NCBI GenBank assembly: GCA_028871175.1
Contig: JAGWNU010000009.1
Span: 1 to 40,729 of the forward strand
DNA from: Burkholderiaceae bacterium
GTDB taxonomy: Bacteria > Pseudomonadota > Gammaproteobacteria > Burkholderiales > Burkholderiaceae
Length of the DNA: 40,729 bases
Direction: 5' to 3'
Shown: in pieces, positions 17,917-26,426 of the stretch
Position numbering within the stretch: the first letter of the stretch is position 1
Layout of the letters: each line of letters opens with the position of its first letter
Position numbers and translations under genes: made by a program
The notes under the pieces: model-generated
What the model saw: the letters and a program-made list of their open reading frames with translations, nothing else
Database searches by the model: none
What the model was told of the DNA's origin: nothing

Positions 17917-18177
17917 TCATGCATCGCAAAAAATGAATTCGAGCGCTTCCATCGGCTTGATGTCGGTGTCGGCCAGCCTGGCGTTACGTGGGTAGAACTG
18001 CTCGCCGCCCTGGCGCCGCACCCTGACGACCTTGCCGGGCTGCGGTGCCACGCGGCGTCCCACCGAGTGGTGTGCCGCTGCTGCGGCCACCTCGTCGATG
18101 GTGTTTTCCGTATCCACCGCGACGAGTTGCAGCACGAAGTCGTACTGAAAGTTGGAAATCACAGGAAAAAGTGCCAT
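17917..18177 (-). CDS. tbuU: Toluene monooxygenase hydroxylase, gamma subunit
   Basis: This 86-residue protein is a TmoB/TbuU gamma subunit (MALFPVISNFQYDFVLQLVAVD...), with the conserved N-terminal FPxxxNFxxDFV stretch. It is a small ubiquitin-like-fold component of the (alpha-beta-gamma)2 hydroxylase. GGAGG lies before the ATG. It sits directly between the alpha-subunit gene and the Rieske gene, 24 bases after the former. Confidence 0.92.
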   Translation of the reverse strand: MALFPVISNFQYDFVLQLVAVDTENTIDEVAAAAAHHSVGRRVAPQPGKVVRVRRQGGEQFYPRNARLADTDIKPMEALEFIFCDA

Positions 18178-18201
18178 GTCGTCCTCCGTTTGCGTGCCGC
18201 C

Positions 18202-19707
18202 TCAAGCGGCTTTCTTCTGGTAGCGCTGATTGCGGTACGCCTCGACCCACGCGTAGTGATGGGCGTCGTCACCGCACTCGCCAGGCGCCAGGTTCATGTA
18301 CTGAAGCGCGCCCATCAGGTTGGGCGGCTGGATCTGGCCGGCGAGGAATCGGTCGACCAGCGTGAGGTGGTCGCGATAGCGCAGCGGGTCCTGCTGGAAG
18401 ACCCAGCGGTCGATCTCGGAATTGAAGTGGTACGTGCGGCCCTTGTAGTCGAGCGGGTAGTCCTTCACGTTCCAGCCGTTACCCGGAACCGCGCAGATCG
18501 GCAACTGGCTCATGTTGCAGACGATCGGCAGTGTCTCGGGCACGGTCAGCTCGGGCTTGCCGGCCAGCAGGTTGTCGATGATGACGTCCCAGGCCTTGCC
18601 GAACGTGTCGTTCCAGCCGGGGTATTTCTCTTCGAGCCAGTCGCGGCAATCGGGCGTGATGCCGGCAGCGGGGTTCCACCAGATCGTCGGACGCCAGAAC
18701 CAGATGCCCATCTGATAGGCGTGATGCTGGTAGTCGAACTCGTTGATCATCTGATCCCAGTACCAGGGCAGGTCCAGGCCCAGGTCGATCAAGGTGCGTT
18801 CAAACTGCCCGACGATCCACTCGGTCATGAACTCCTTGAACGACTCCTTGCGATGGTGCAGCGGCGTTGCGTAATCCATCGAGGTGCCGGTGAGCAGCGA
18901 GAACAGCCGCCAGGCCCGCGCAATGGCGATGTCGACGAGTTTCTGCGCCTGTTCCTTGCGGCCGCTTGCGATCAGGATCTGCAGAGCCGGACCACCGATC
19001 TGTGCATGCCGCGACTCGTCGGTCTGGATGCTTGAGATCAGGCTGGCAAAGGTGAAATCCCCCGCCTCTGCAGCGTCGGCCGCGAGACCGAGGAACTGCA
19101 TGTTGGTAAAGCCCGTCTCGAACGCGAACGTCAGCATGATCGCAATGTCGATCGCGCTGCGCGACATGAACAGATCGTCGAAGGTGCTGCGTGCCGCGAT
19201 CGCGCCCCATTCGTTGGTGTGATAAGCCTTATGGGCCCAATCGAACTGACGGTCCTTGGCGCAATAGTCGTGCGGGAAATACAACTGCAGCTGGCCGTGC
19301 CGGTTCTCGTCGAGCATGCCGAAGGTGGCCATGTTGCGCATGCCCGGCGCGCGGCCGAAGCGGGCCATGCGTGCCTCGGCGCTCATCGCTGCGTATTCGC
19401 CGAGCGCAATGGCGCCGTAGTGCGCCTTCAGGATCGACAGCCAGCCCGGGTCGGCGTCTTCGAACATGCGGCTGCGCTCCAGCGCGGCCTTGACCGAGTA
19501 CGCACCGGCATCCTTCTCGCGTTGAATGCTGACGTATTCGGGATACGACGTCTTGTAGGGTTCGTCGTAGGTTTCCCAGGTCTCCATCGGTACGCCCTGC
19601 GCGCCGGTCATGATGTCGGGAAACAGCTCGGACTCGGTGACGTAGCTCGGGGTCCAGTTGGTCGTGCGTGCGATGTCGTACCACGCGGCGCGTTCCAGTA
19701 ACGCCAT
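18202..19707 (-). CDS. tbuA1: Toluene monooxygenase hydroxylase, alpha (diiron) subunit
   Basis: The 501-residue alpha subunit has every diiron ligand at the same number as in TmoA: Glu104, Glu134, His137, Glu197, Glu231 and His234. Active-site residues known to affect regiospecificity in this family are Ile100, Gly103, Ala107 and Thr201, as in the T4MO and PKO1-like enzymes; whether attack is ortho, meta or para cannot be decided by eye. The enzyme hydroxylates toluene or benzene to a cresol or phenol using O2 and NADH. AAGGAGA precedes the ATG at 19707. It is the first gene of the leftward tbu operon and is served by the sigma-54 promoter at 19792-19807. Confidence 0.95.
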   Translation of the reverse strand: MALLERAAWYDIARTTNWTPSYVTESELFPDIMTGAQGVPMETWETYDEPYKTSYPEYVSIQREKDAGAYSVKAALERSRMFEDADPGWLSILKAHYGAIALGEYAAMSAEARMARFGRAPGMRNMATFGMLDENRHGQLQLYFPHDYCAKDRQFDWAHKAYHTNEWGAIAARSTFDDLFMSRSAIDIAIMLTFAFETGFTNMQFLGLAADAAEAGDFTFASLISSIQTDESRHAQIGGPALQILIASGRKEQAQKLVDIAIARAWRLFSLLTGTSMDYATPLHHRKESFKEFMTEWIVGQFERTLIDLGLDLPWYWDQMINEFDYQHHAYQMGIWFWRPTIWWNPAAGITPDCRDWLEEKYPGWNDTFGKAWDVIIDNLLAGKPELTVPETLPIVCNMSQLPICAVPGNGWNVKDYPLDYKGRTYHFNSEIDRWVFQQDPLRYRDHLTLVDRFLAGQIQPPNLMGALQYMNLAPGECGDDAHHYAWVEAYRNQRYQKKAA

Positions 19708-19791
19708 GGTGATGTCTCCTTGGTGGGGTCTGTAGTGCTTTTTGCTTGGCGGCTCCAGCGGGATCGCGTCCGCGCTGGGGCGGTCCTCCAT

Positions 19792-19807
19792 TGCAAGGCC
19801 GGTGCCA
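19792..19807 (-). promoter_or_regulatory. Sigma-54 promoter of the toluene monooxygenase operon
   Basis: On the minus strand the sequence is TGGCACCGGCCTTGCA, a perfect match to TGGCAC-N5-TTGCA, with GG and GC 10 bases apart. It lies about 85 bases before the tbuA1 start. A sigma-54 promoter activated by TbuT is known for the homologous operon of PKO1. Confidence 0.85.
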
Positions 19808-19934
19808 ACCGCTGCGCGTCTGCCGGCTTGGTGCAACGCAAAACTCAAAGACGCCTGTGGCGACGCACGCCTCCGACACACCTGTGCGCCGCTTGTGTGC
19901 AGTGCAGAAGCGTCAAGCGGTCCCGCGATTTCAG

Positions 19935-19990
19935 TTTTTGATCAGATCAGGCCACGGGCATCTGGCCGGTTGATTTCATCAATTGATAAG
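19935..19990. promoter_or_regulatory. Two XylR/TbuT-like upstream activator sites
   Basis: TTTTTGATCAGATCAG (19935-19950) and TTGATTTCATCAATTGATAA (19970-19989, with the perfect palindrome ATCAATTGAT at 19978-19987) resemble the TTGATCAATTGATCAA enhancers of XylR-type activators. They lie about 135 and 175 bases upstream of the tbuA1 -24 element, the usual double-site arrangement. Confidence 0.6.
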
Positions 19991-20163
19991 AATCTCGAGA
20001 ATCGTGTTTCCTCTTCGGATCGATCACGACCCGCGCGCCCGAGAGGTGGCTGTCTGGAGCCGAATGCGTCCTCAGCAGCGGAGCGCAGAGCCCGCCATGA
20101 CGACGTCGGGCGGCAGATTGCGCGCCAGATCGTCGGCATCCAAATACCTGTGAGGGTTCGACG

Positions 20164-20199
20164 ATTTGATGAAAGCAGCCCTGGGCGGCTGCATCAAAT
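20164..20199. promoter_or_regulatory. Long palindrome upstream of the phenol operon, candidate activator site
   Basis: Outer arms ATTTGAT (20164-20170) and ATCAAAT (20193-20199) enclose inner arms GCAGCC (20175-20180) and GGCTGC (20187-20192), with a four-base offset. The centre is about 155 bases before the dmp -24 element, a position expected for a DmpR/PhcR-type enhancer. Confidence 0.55.
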
Positions 20200-20290
20200 C
20201 ATCAATTAGCCTGCCTGATCAACAGAAATCCGGGGCGCTTGCCGTGCTTTTCACGTGCTGGGCACCGCATAAAAACGGCCTTTCTGTCGG

Positions 20291-20321
20291 GGTTTTCCCT
20301 AGAAATATCGAGATTTTTGGG
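20291..20321 (+). promoter_or_regulatory. Conserved GGTTTTCCCT...AATATCGAGATT promoter element, copy B
   Basis: This copy matches 29 of 31 bases of the element at 11500-11530 and has the same 47-base distance to the sigma-54 GG. It lies between the enhancer palindrome and the promoter, where IHF or another DNA-bending protein would be expected to act. Confidence 0.6.
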
Positions 20322-20336
20322 GTGGGAGCGAACGGC

Positions 20337-20352
20337 TGGCACACCTTCTGCA
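20337..20352 (+). promoter_or_regulatory. Sigma-54 promoter of the phenol hydroxylase/meta-pathway operon
   Basis: TGGCACACCTTCTGCA has GG (20338-20339) and GC (20350-20351) 10 bases apart and one mismatch to TGGCAC-N5-TTGCA. It lies about 70 bases before the dmpK start. Phenol hydroxylase operons are typically driven by sigma-54 with DmpR-like activators. Confidence 0.8.
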
Positions 20353-20421
20353 AAAGAGGAGCCGTCACCGGGCGATCGCTCTGCTCCGGTGGCAAACCCG
20401 ACCTCAACAGCGGATACGCCC

Positions 20422-20631
20422 ATGACCATTCAACTTTCCCAGCCCTCCAACGAGATGCCCGTCGTCGACCTCACGCGCAAGTACGTGAGTCGCATCGAGC
20501 GGCGCACCGATGGGCTGGTGAGCTTCGAGTTCGCCATCGGCTGGCCCGAACTGAGTGTCGACCTGTTGCTGCCAGAGCCGGCATTCACCGCGTTCTGTGA
20601 GCGCCACCAGGTGACGAGGCTCGGTTCCTGA
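20422..20631 (+). CDS. dmpK: Phenol hydroxylase assembly/accessory subunit (P0)
   Basis: The 69-residue product matches DmpK/PhcK/PoxA proteins (RKYVSRIERRTDGLVSFEFAIGWPELSVDLLLP, then AFxxFC). DmpK is needed to form active phenol hydroxylase, probably for iron incorporation into the oxygenase, but is not part of the catalytic cycle. The start at 20422 fits the family length; the ribosome site is weak. It is the first gene after the sigma-54 promoter and lies 55 bases before dmpL. Confidence 0.9.
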   Translation: MTIQLSQPSNEMPVVDLTRKYVSRIERRTDGLVSFEFAIGWPELSVDLLLPEPAFTAFCERHQVTRLGS

Positions 20632-20686
20632 GACGGCGCAGACCGTCCATCGCCTCATCCAATAAAACACCCAGGAGACAACCCGC

Positions 20687-21694
20687 ATGAATATCGACCT
20701 GCAGGCCCGCGAGATCACGCCGCTGCGGCAGACCTTCGCCCACGTTGCCCGCCTCATCGGTGAGGGCAAGGCCGCCACGCGTTACCAGGAGGCGACGTAC
20801 GGCGCGCAGTCCATGGCGAACTTTCACTATCGCCCGACGTGGGACCCCGCGCACGAGTTGTACGACGCGGGCCGCAGCCGCATCCGCCTCGCCGACTGGC
20901 AAGCCCTGAAGGACCCGCGTCAGTTCTATTACGCCACCTGGACCATGACCCGCGCCCGCCAGCAGGAGGCGGTGGAAGCGAACTTCCAGTTTGTCGAATC
21001 GCGCGGGCTGGCATCTGCGATGGGCGATGCGCTGCGCGACCGCGCGCTGCAGGTGCTGCTGCCACTGCGCCACGTCGCCTGGGGCGCCAACATGAACAAC
21101 GCGTCGATCTGCGCGTATGGCTACGGCACGGCCTTCACCGCACCCGCGATGTTCCATGCCATGGACGATCTTGGGATCGCGCAGTTGATCACCCGCCTGG
21201 CCCTGACGCTGGATGAGCCGGCCGTGCTGGAGGCCGGCAAGCTCGCCTGGCTGGAAGATCCGCGCTGGCAAGGCTTGCGTCGCTACGTCGAAGACAGCTT
21301 CGTGGTGCAGGACCCGGTCGAGCTGTTCGTGGCGCAGAACCTTGCACTCGACGGCCTGCTGCATCCGCTCATCTACGGTCACTTCGTCGATGACCACCTC
21401 GCGCTGCAAGGAGGGACGGCCGTGGCCATCCTGACCAGCTTCATGCCCGAGTGGCACGACGAAACCGCGCGCTGGATCGACGCGGTCATCAAGACCATGG
21501 CGAGCGCATCGGAGCCCGAAGCTGCCGATAACCGCGCGTTGCTTTCGCAGTGGTTCTCGCAGTGGGCGGATCGCGCCCAGGCTGCGTTGGCGCCGGTTGC
21601 CGAGATGGCGTTGGGCGAGCACGGCGCCGCGGCGTTGGGCGAAGTGCGCGCCGCGCTGGATGCGCGCGCCACCAAGCTCGGCCTGTCGCTCTGA
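20687..21694 (+). CDS. dmpL: Phenol hydroxylase oxygenase, beta subunit (P1)
   Basis: This 335-residue helical protein is the DmpL/PhcL beta subunit of the phenol hydroxylase oxygenase. It has the segments REITPLRQTFAHVARLIG near the start and HYRPTWDPAHELYD and RQFYYATWTMTRARQQEAVE after it. It is paralogous to TbuA2 but lacks the diiron ligands; it stabilises the alpha subunit DmpN. AGGAGA precedes the ATG. Confidence 0.93.
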   Translation: MNIDLQAREITPLRQTFAHVARLIGEGKAATRYQEATYGAQSMANFHYRPTWDPAHELYDAGRSRIRLADWQALKDPRQFYYATWTMTRARQQEAVEANFQFVESRGLASAMGDALRDRALQVLLPLRHVAWGANMNNASICAYGYGTAFTAPAMFHAMDDLGIAQLITRLALTLDEPAVLEAGKLAWLEDPRWQGLRRYVEDSFVVQDPVELFVAQNLALDGLLHPLIYGHFVDDHLALQGGTAVAILTSFMPEWHDETARWIDAVIKTMASASEPEAADNRALLSQWFSQWADRAQAALAPVAEMALGEHGAAALGEVRAALDARATKLGLSL

Positions 21695-21729
21695 ACTCCA
21701 CGTCTTCCGATTGCTTGCAGAGGAAACCC

Positions 21730-21999
21730 ATGTCTCAAGTCTTTATTGCCTTCCAGGCCAACGAGGAGTCGCGCCCCGTCATCGAGGCCATCGTCACCGA
21801 CAACCCGGAAGCCGTTGTCACGTACCCCACGGGCCTGGTCAAGATCGACGCCCCTGGGCGCCTGACCATCCGCCGCGAAACCATCGAAGAGCAGACCGGC
21901 CGACCCTTCGACCTTCAGCAACTGCACGTCAACCTCGTCACGCTCTCGGGCCACATCGACGAAGACGACGATCAGCTGACGCTGAGCTGGCAGCACTGA
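21730..21999 (+). CDS. dmpM: Phenol hydroxylase effector (activator) protein (P2)
   Basis: The 89-residue product is the cofactor-free effector protein of the MmoB/DmpM family (MSQVFIAFQANEESRPVIEAI, then IDAPGRLTIRRETIEEQ and a FDLQQLHVNLVTLSG segment). It binds the oxygenase and is required for turnover. Its length matches DmpM (about 90 residues). AGAGGAAA lies before the ATG at 21730; an upstream in-frame frame opening inside dmpL is rejected. Confidence 0.93.
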   Translation: MSQVFIAFQANEESRPVIEAIVTDNPEAVVTYPTGLVKIDAPGRLTIRRETIEEQTGRPFDLQQLHVNLVTLSGHIDEDDDQLTLSWQH

Positions 22000-22044
22000 A
22001 CACGCAAGACCTCGCACACCTACACATACGAGAGGAGACACCCG

Positions 22045-23589
22045 ATGGATACCCGTGTTGCCAAGAAGAAGCTTGGCCTGAAGGAACGCTACGCCGCCAT
22101 GACCCGTGGCCTGGGCTGGGAAACCACCTACCAACCCATGGACAAGGTCTTCCCTTACGACACCTACGAGGGCATCAAGATCCACGACTGGGACAAGTGG
22201 CAAGACCCGTTCCGCCTGACCATGGATGCGTACTGGAAGTACCAGGGCGAGAAGGAGAAGAAGCTCTACGCCGTGATTGAGGCTTTCGCGCAGAACAACG
22301 GCCAGCTCGGCATCAGCGATGCGCGCTACGTCAACGCGCTCAAGCTGTTCATCCAGGGCGTCACGCCGCTGGAATACAACGCGCACCGTGGGTTTGCCCA
22401 CGTGGGCCGCCAGTTCACGGGCGAAGGTGCGCGCGTGGCTGCGCAGATGCAGTCCATCGACGAACTGCGTCACTACCAGACCGAGACGCATGCGATCTCG
22501 CACTACAACAAGTACTTCAACGGCATGCACAGCCCGAACCACTGGTTCGATCGTGTCTGGTACCTGTCGGTGCCGAAGTCGTTCTTCGAAGACGCGTGCA
22601 CGGCCGGCCCCTTCGAGTTCCTGACGGCGGTCAGCTTCTCGTTCGAGTACGTGCTGACCAACCTGCTGTTCGTGCCGTTCATGTCCGGCGCCGCGCACAA
22701 CGGCGACATGAGCACCGTCACCTTCGGCTTCTCTGCGCAGTCCGATGAGTCGCGCCACATGACGCTGGGCATCGAGTGCATCAAGTTCATGCTGGAGCAG
22801 GACCCCGACAACGTTCCCATCGTTCAGCGCTGGATCGACAAGTGGTTCTGGCGCGGTTACCGGCTGCTGACCATCGTCGCGATGATGCAGGACTACATGC
22901 TGCCCAAGCGAGTGATGAGCTGGAAGGAGGCCTGGGAGATGTACGCCGAGGGCAACGGCGGCGCGCTGTTCAAGGATCTGGCGCGCTATGGCATCCGTGA
23001 GCCGGCGGGCTGGAAGGACGCCTGCGAAGGCAAGGACCACATCAGCCACCAGGCATGGGCCACGTTCTACAACTACGGCGCGGCCGCACCGTTCCACACG
23101 TGGGTTCCGAGCGACGAAGAGATGCAATGGCTCTCGGAGAAGTACCCGGAGTCCTTCGACACGCTGTATCGCCCGCGCTTTGAATTCTGGCGCGAGCGGG
23201 CCGAGGAAGGACGCCGCTTCTACAACAAGACGCTGCCGATGCTGTGCACGACCTGCCAGGTGCCGATGTTCTTCACCGAACCGGGCGACGCCACCAAGAT
23301 CGCCTATCGCGAGAGCGACTACTTCGGCAACAAGTACCACGTCTGCTCGGACCACTGCAAACACATCTTCGACGATGAACCCGAGAAGTATGTGCAGAGC
23401 TGGCTGCCGGTGCACCAGATCTATCAGGGCCATTGCTTCCCGGAGGGTACCGACCCGACAGCCGAAGGCTTCGATCCGTTGATGGCCGTGCTCAAGTACT
23501 ACGAGATGAACATCGGACGGGACAACTTCGACTTCGAAGGCTCGGAAGACCAGAAGAACTTTGCCGCCTGGACAGGAGAAACAGCATGA
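22045..23589 (+). CDS. dmpN: Phenol hydroxylase oxygenase, alpha (diiron) subunit (P3)
   Basis: The 514-residue alpha subunit carries the diiron ligands Glu110, Glu140-x2-His143, Glu201 and Glu235-x2-His238 (LEYNAHRGF, IDELRHYQ, FEYVLT and DESRHMT). A cysteine-rich zinc-type region follows near the C-terminus (CTTCQVPMFFTEPG and HVCSDHCKHIF), as in DmpN. It converts phenol and methylphenols to catechols. GAGGAGA precedes the start, and its stop overlaps the dmpO start by ATGA. Confidence 0.95.
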   Translation: MDTRVAKKKLGLKERYAAMTRGLGWETTYQPMDKVFPYDTYEGIKIHDWDKWQDPFRLTMDAYWKYQGEKEKKLYAVIEAFAQNNGQLGISDARYVNALKLFIQGVTPLEYNAHRGFAHVGRQFTGEGARVAAQMQSIDELRHYQTETHAISHYNKYFNGMHSPNHWFDRVWYLSVPKSFFEDACTAGPFEFLTAVSFSFEYVLTNLLFVPFMSGAAHNGDMSTVTFGFSAQSDESRHMTLGIECIKFMLEQDPDNVPIVQRWIDKWFWRGYRLLTIVAMMQDYMLPKRVMSWKEAWEMYAEGNGGALFKDLARYGIREPAGWKDACEGKDHISHQAWATFYNYGAAAPFHTWVPSDEEMQWLSEKYPESFDTLYRPRFEFWRERAEEGRRFYNKTLPMLCTTCQVPMFFTEPGDATKIAYRESDYFGNKYHVCSDHCKHIFDDEPEKYVQSWLPVHQIYQGHCFPEGTDPTAEGFDPLMAVLKYYEMNIGRDNFDFEGSEDQKNFAAWTGETA

Positions 23590-23951
23590 GCGTCGTGACC
23601 AACCCGAAAGCCGCGCCCTACAAGTTTCCGATGAAGGATGTGCGCGAGAACTTTCCCGCGCCGCTGCTCTACATCGGGTGGGAAGACCACTTGATGTTCT
23701 GCGCGCCGGTCTGCCTGCCGCTGCCGCCCGACATGCCGTTTGGCGCGCTGATGACCCAGGTGCTGCCTGGCATCTACGCCGAGCATCCGGACTTCGAGCG
23801 CATCGACTGGAGTGCGGCGCAGTGGTTCAAGTCCGGTCAGCCCTGGACGCCCGATGCGGCCAAGTCGCTGGCCGAGAACGGCCTGGGCCACAAGGACGTG
23901 ATCCGTTTTCGCACGCCGGGCCTCACCGGCATCAAGGGTTCGTGCAGTTAA
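23586..23951 (+). CDS. dmpO: Phenol hydroxylase oxygenase, gamma subunit (P4)
   Basis: The 121-residue protein matches DmpO/PhcO (YKFPMKDVRENFPAPLLYIGWEDHLMFCAPVCLPLPP). It is the third subunit of the (alpha-beta-gamma)2 oxygenase. AGGAGA lies before the ATG, and the gene overlaps dmpN by four bases (ATGA). dmpP begins three bases after its stop, so O, N and P are translationally linked. Confidence 0.93.
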   Translation: MSVVTNPKAAPYKFPMKDVRENFPAPLLYIGWEDHLMFCAPVCLPLPPDMPFGALMTQVLPGIYAEHPDFERIDWSAAQWFKSGQPWTPDAAKSLAENGLGHKDVIRFRTPGLTGIKGSCS

Positions 23952-23954
23952 GCC

Positions 23955-25019
23955 ATGTGCAATCAACTCACCATCGAGCCCCTCGGCGCCACGCTGGACG
24001 TGGCCGAGGGCCAGACCCTGCTCGACGCCGCGTTGCGCTCGGGGGTGTACATCCCGCATGCGTGCGGCCACGGACTGTGCGGTACGTGCAAGGTGCAGGT
24101 CACCAGCGGCGAAGTGGATCACGGTGCAGCCAACCCCTTCGCGCTCATGGATATCGAGCGCGAAGAGGGCAAGACGCTGGCGTGCTGTGCCACGGCGCTC
24201 AGCGATGTCTGCATCGAAGCCGATGTGGACGACGAGCCGGATGCGCGCGTCATTCCCGTGCGGGACTTTGTGGCCACGGTCACGCGCATCGACACGCTCA
24301 CGCCCACCATCAAGGGGCTGCGCCTGAAGCTCGATCAGCCGATCGATTTCCAGGCCGGCCAGTACGTGATGGTGGAGATCCCGGGGCTGGGGCAACGGCG
24401 GGCCTTTTCGATCGCCAATGCGCCGAGCGAGGTGGACCGGTGCGGTGAGATCGAACTGCAGGTACGCCGCGTACCCGGCGGCGCCGGCACCGGCGTGCTG
24501 CACGAGCAGCTTGCGGTGGGTGACACGCTGCACGTGACGGGCCCGTACGGCCGGTTCTTCGTGCGGCAGTCGGCCGCCAAGCCCATGTTGTTCGTTGCTG
24601 GCGGGTCGGGCCTGTCGAGCCCGCGCTCGATGATCCTCGATCTGCTGGAGCAGGGCTGCACGTTGCCCATCACGCTCGTCAATGGCCAGCGCAGCCGCGA
24701 AGAGCTGTATGGCCACGCGGAGTTTGTCGCGCTGGCGGATCGTCACCCGAACTTCAGCTACGTGCCGGTGCTGTCAAACGAGCCCGAGGGAAGCGCCTGG
24801 GACGGTGCGCGCGGCTTTGCGCACGATGCCGCCAAGGCGCATTTCAACGGGCAGTTTGCGGGGCACAAGGCGTATCTGTGCGGGCCGCCGCCGATGGTGG
24901 AGGCTGCCATCGGCGCGCTCATGCAGGGCCGGCTGTTCGAGGACGACATCTACACCGAGAAATTCCTCTCGGCCGCCGATGCCAACGCGCAGCGCAGCCC
25001 GCTGTTCAAGCGGGTTTGA
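23955..25019 (+). CDS. dmpP: Phenol hydroxylase reductase (P5)
   Basis: This 354-residue NADH reductase has an N-terminal plant-type [2Fe-2S] domain (Cys37-x4-Cys42-x2-Cys45 and Cys77), an FAD-binding domain with RAFSIAN, and an NAD domain (LFVAGGSGLSSPRSM, then YLCGPPPMVEAAI). It transfers electrons from NADH directly to DmpLNO with no separate ferredoxin, in contrast to the tbu system, which uses a Rieske protein. It follows dmpO by three bases and has no strong ribosome site, so it probably depends on coupling. Confidence 0.94.
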   Translation: MCNQLTIEPLGATLDVAEGQTLLDAALRSGVYIPHACGHGLCGTCKVQVTSGEVDHGAANPFALMDIEREEGKTLACCATALSDVCIEADVDDEPDARVIPVRDFVATVTRIDTLTPTIKGLRLKLDQPIDFQAGQYVMVEIPGLGQRRAFSIANAPSEVDRCGEIELQVRRVPGGAGTGVLHEQLAVGDTLHVTGPYGRFFVRQSAAKPMLFVAGGSGLSSPRSMILDLLEQGCTLPITLVNGQRSREELYGHAEFVALADRHPNFSYVPVLSNEPEGSAWDGARGFAHDAAKAHFNGQFAGHKAYLCGPPPMVEAAIGALMQGRLFEDDIYTEKFLSAADANAQRSPLFKRV

Positions 25020-25034
25020 AAGGAGACCCACGCG

Positions 25035-25400
25035 ATGCTGGATACCCGACCCAAGGTGGACGTATGCGTGGAACAGACCCAGGAGCACTACGCATGCGCG
25101 ACCACCGAAAGCTTGCTGACGGGCATGTTGCGCCTGGGGCGCAAGGGCATTCCCGTGGGCTGCGTCAACGGCGGCTGCGGCGTGTGCAAGGTTCGCGTGC
25201 TGGATGGCAGCACCGCGCGCCTGGGGCCGCTCAGCCGTGCCCACGTCAGCGCAGACGAAGAAGCGCAGGGCGTGACATTGGCCTGTCGTGAAGCGCCGCT
25301 GACCGCCGTTCGGCTGGCGGTGCTGGGCAAGTTTGAAAAGCCGTTTTCCAGAGGCTTCGCCGCATCTGCGGGGGCGCAGTCCGACACAAAACCGCAGTGA
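25035..25400 (+). CDS. dmpQ: Plant-type [2Fe-2S] ferredoxin reactivating catechol 2,3-dioxygenase
   Basis: The 121-residue product has the ferredoxin ligands Cys43-x4-Cys48-x2-Cys51 and Cys84 ([14 protein letters not shown], then TLACR). It belongs to the DmpQ/XylT family, which re-reduces the active-site iron of catechol 2,3-dioxygenase after inactivation by substituted catechols. AAGGAGA precedes the start. Its place between the hydroxylase and dioxygenase genes is the standard one. Confidence 0.9.
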   Translation: MLDTRPKVDVCVEQTQEHYACATTESLLTGMLRLGRKGIPVGCVNGGCGVCKVRVLDGSTARLGPLSRAHVSADEEAQGVTLACREAPLTAVRLAVLGKFEKPFSRGFAASAGAQSDTKPQ

Positions 25401-25423
25401 GTTTGATCAACCAGGAGACAAGC

Positions 25424-26368
25424 ATGGGTGTTCTACGAATCGGGCATGCCAGCCTGAAGGTGATGGACATGGCCGCCGCCGTGCGGCACTACGAAAACGT
25501 GCTCGGCATGAAGGTGACGATGCAGGACAACGCCGGCAACGTCTACTTCAAGTGCTGGGACGAGTGGGACAAGTATTCGCTCATCCTCACGCCGTCGGAT
25601 CAGGCCGGCCTCAACCACCTCGCCTACAAGGTCGAGAAGGATGCCGACCTCGACGAGCTGCAGGCCAAGATCGAAGCGTGGGGCCTGAAGACGGTGATGC
25701 TGCCCGAAGGCTCCCTGCCAGCCACCGGCCGCATGCTGCAGTTCAATCTGCCGAGCGGTCACGAGATGCGGCTCTATGCGATGAAGGAGGTGGTCGGCAC
25801 CGAGGTGGGCAGCCGCAACCCCGACCCGTGGCCCGACAACCTCAAGGGCGCTGGCGTGCACTGGCTGGATCATGCCCTGTTGATGTGCGAGTTGAACCCG
25901 GAAGCCGGCGTCAACACGGTTGCCGATAACACGCGCTTCATGCAGGAGGTGCTGGGCTTCTTCCTGACGGAGCAGGTGGTCGTCGGCCCGGACGGTTGCG
26001 TACAGGCGGCTGCATGGCTGGCCCGCAGCACCACGCCGCACGACATCGCATTCGTCGGTGGTCCGCGCAGCGGCCTGCACCACATTGCCTTCTTCCTGGA
26101 CTCGTGGCACGACGTGCTGAAGGCCGCGGATGTCATGGCCAAGAACCAGACGAAGATCGACGTGGCACCCACGCGTCACGGCATCACGCGCGGCGAGACG
26201 ATCTACTTCTTCGACCCCAGCGGCAACCGCAACGAGACATTCGCCGGCCTGGGCTACCTCGCGCAGCCGGATCGTCCCGTCACCACGTGGAGTGAAGACA
26301 AGCTGTGGACCGGCATCTTCTACCACACCGGCGAAGCGGTGCCGTCGTTCACCGATGTGTACACCTGA
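25424..26368 (+). CDS. dmpB: Catechol 2,3-dioxygenase
   Basis: This 314-residue type I extradiol dioxygenase has two glyoxalase-fold modules. The iron ligands are likely His150 (HWLDHALL), His220 (LHHIAFFLD) and Glu271 (SGNRNETF). It opens catechol to 2-hydroxymuconic semialdehyde. AGGAGA lies before the ATG at 25424; a GTG at 25397 in frame overlaps the dmpQ stop and is less likely. It belongs to the same family as DmpB, XylE and TbuE. Confidence 0.95.
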   Translation: MGVLRIGHASLKVMDMAAAVRHYENVLGMKVTMQDNAGNVYFKCWDEWDKYSLILTPSDQAGLNHLAYKVEKDADLDELQAKIEAWGLKTVMLPEGSLPATGRMLQFNLPSGHEMRLYAMKEVVGTEVGSRNPDPWPDNLKGAGVHWLDHALLMCELNPEAGVNTVADNTRFMQEVLGFFLTEQVVVGPDGCVQAAAWLARSTTPHDIAFVGGPRSGLHHIAFFLDSWHDVLKAADVMAKNQTKIDVAPTRHGITRGETIYFFDPSGNRNETFAGLGYLAQPDRPVTTWSEDKLWTGIFYHTGEAVPSFTDVYT

Positions 26369-26426
26369 TCCGTCCGAGCCTGTTTCCCGAGCCGCCTGAC
26401 CCGCCATCTCCACGTCCCGTCTTGCC

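Larger units (their letters stand above)
19708..20421. promoter_or_regulatory. Divergent control region of toluene and phenol oxygenase operons
   Basis: These 714 non-coding bases separate tbuA1 (leftward) from dmpK (rightward). In order they hold the tbu sigma-54 promoter (19792-19807), two TTGATCA-like enhancer sites (19935-19950 and 19970-19990), a large palindrome (20164-20199), the conserved GGTTTTCCCT element (20291-20321) and the dmp sigma-54 promoter (20337-20352). The section 19991-20160 shows nothing recognisable. Confidence 0.7.

Noticed and set aside
21379..23433. Long open frame on the minus strand opposite dmpM/dmpN
   Set aside because: It lies wholly opposite genes with intact diiron motifs, has no recognisable domain and reflects high third-position GC.
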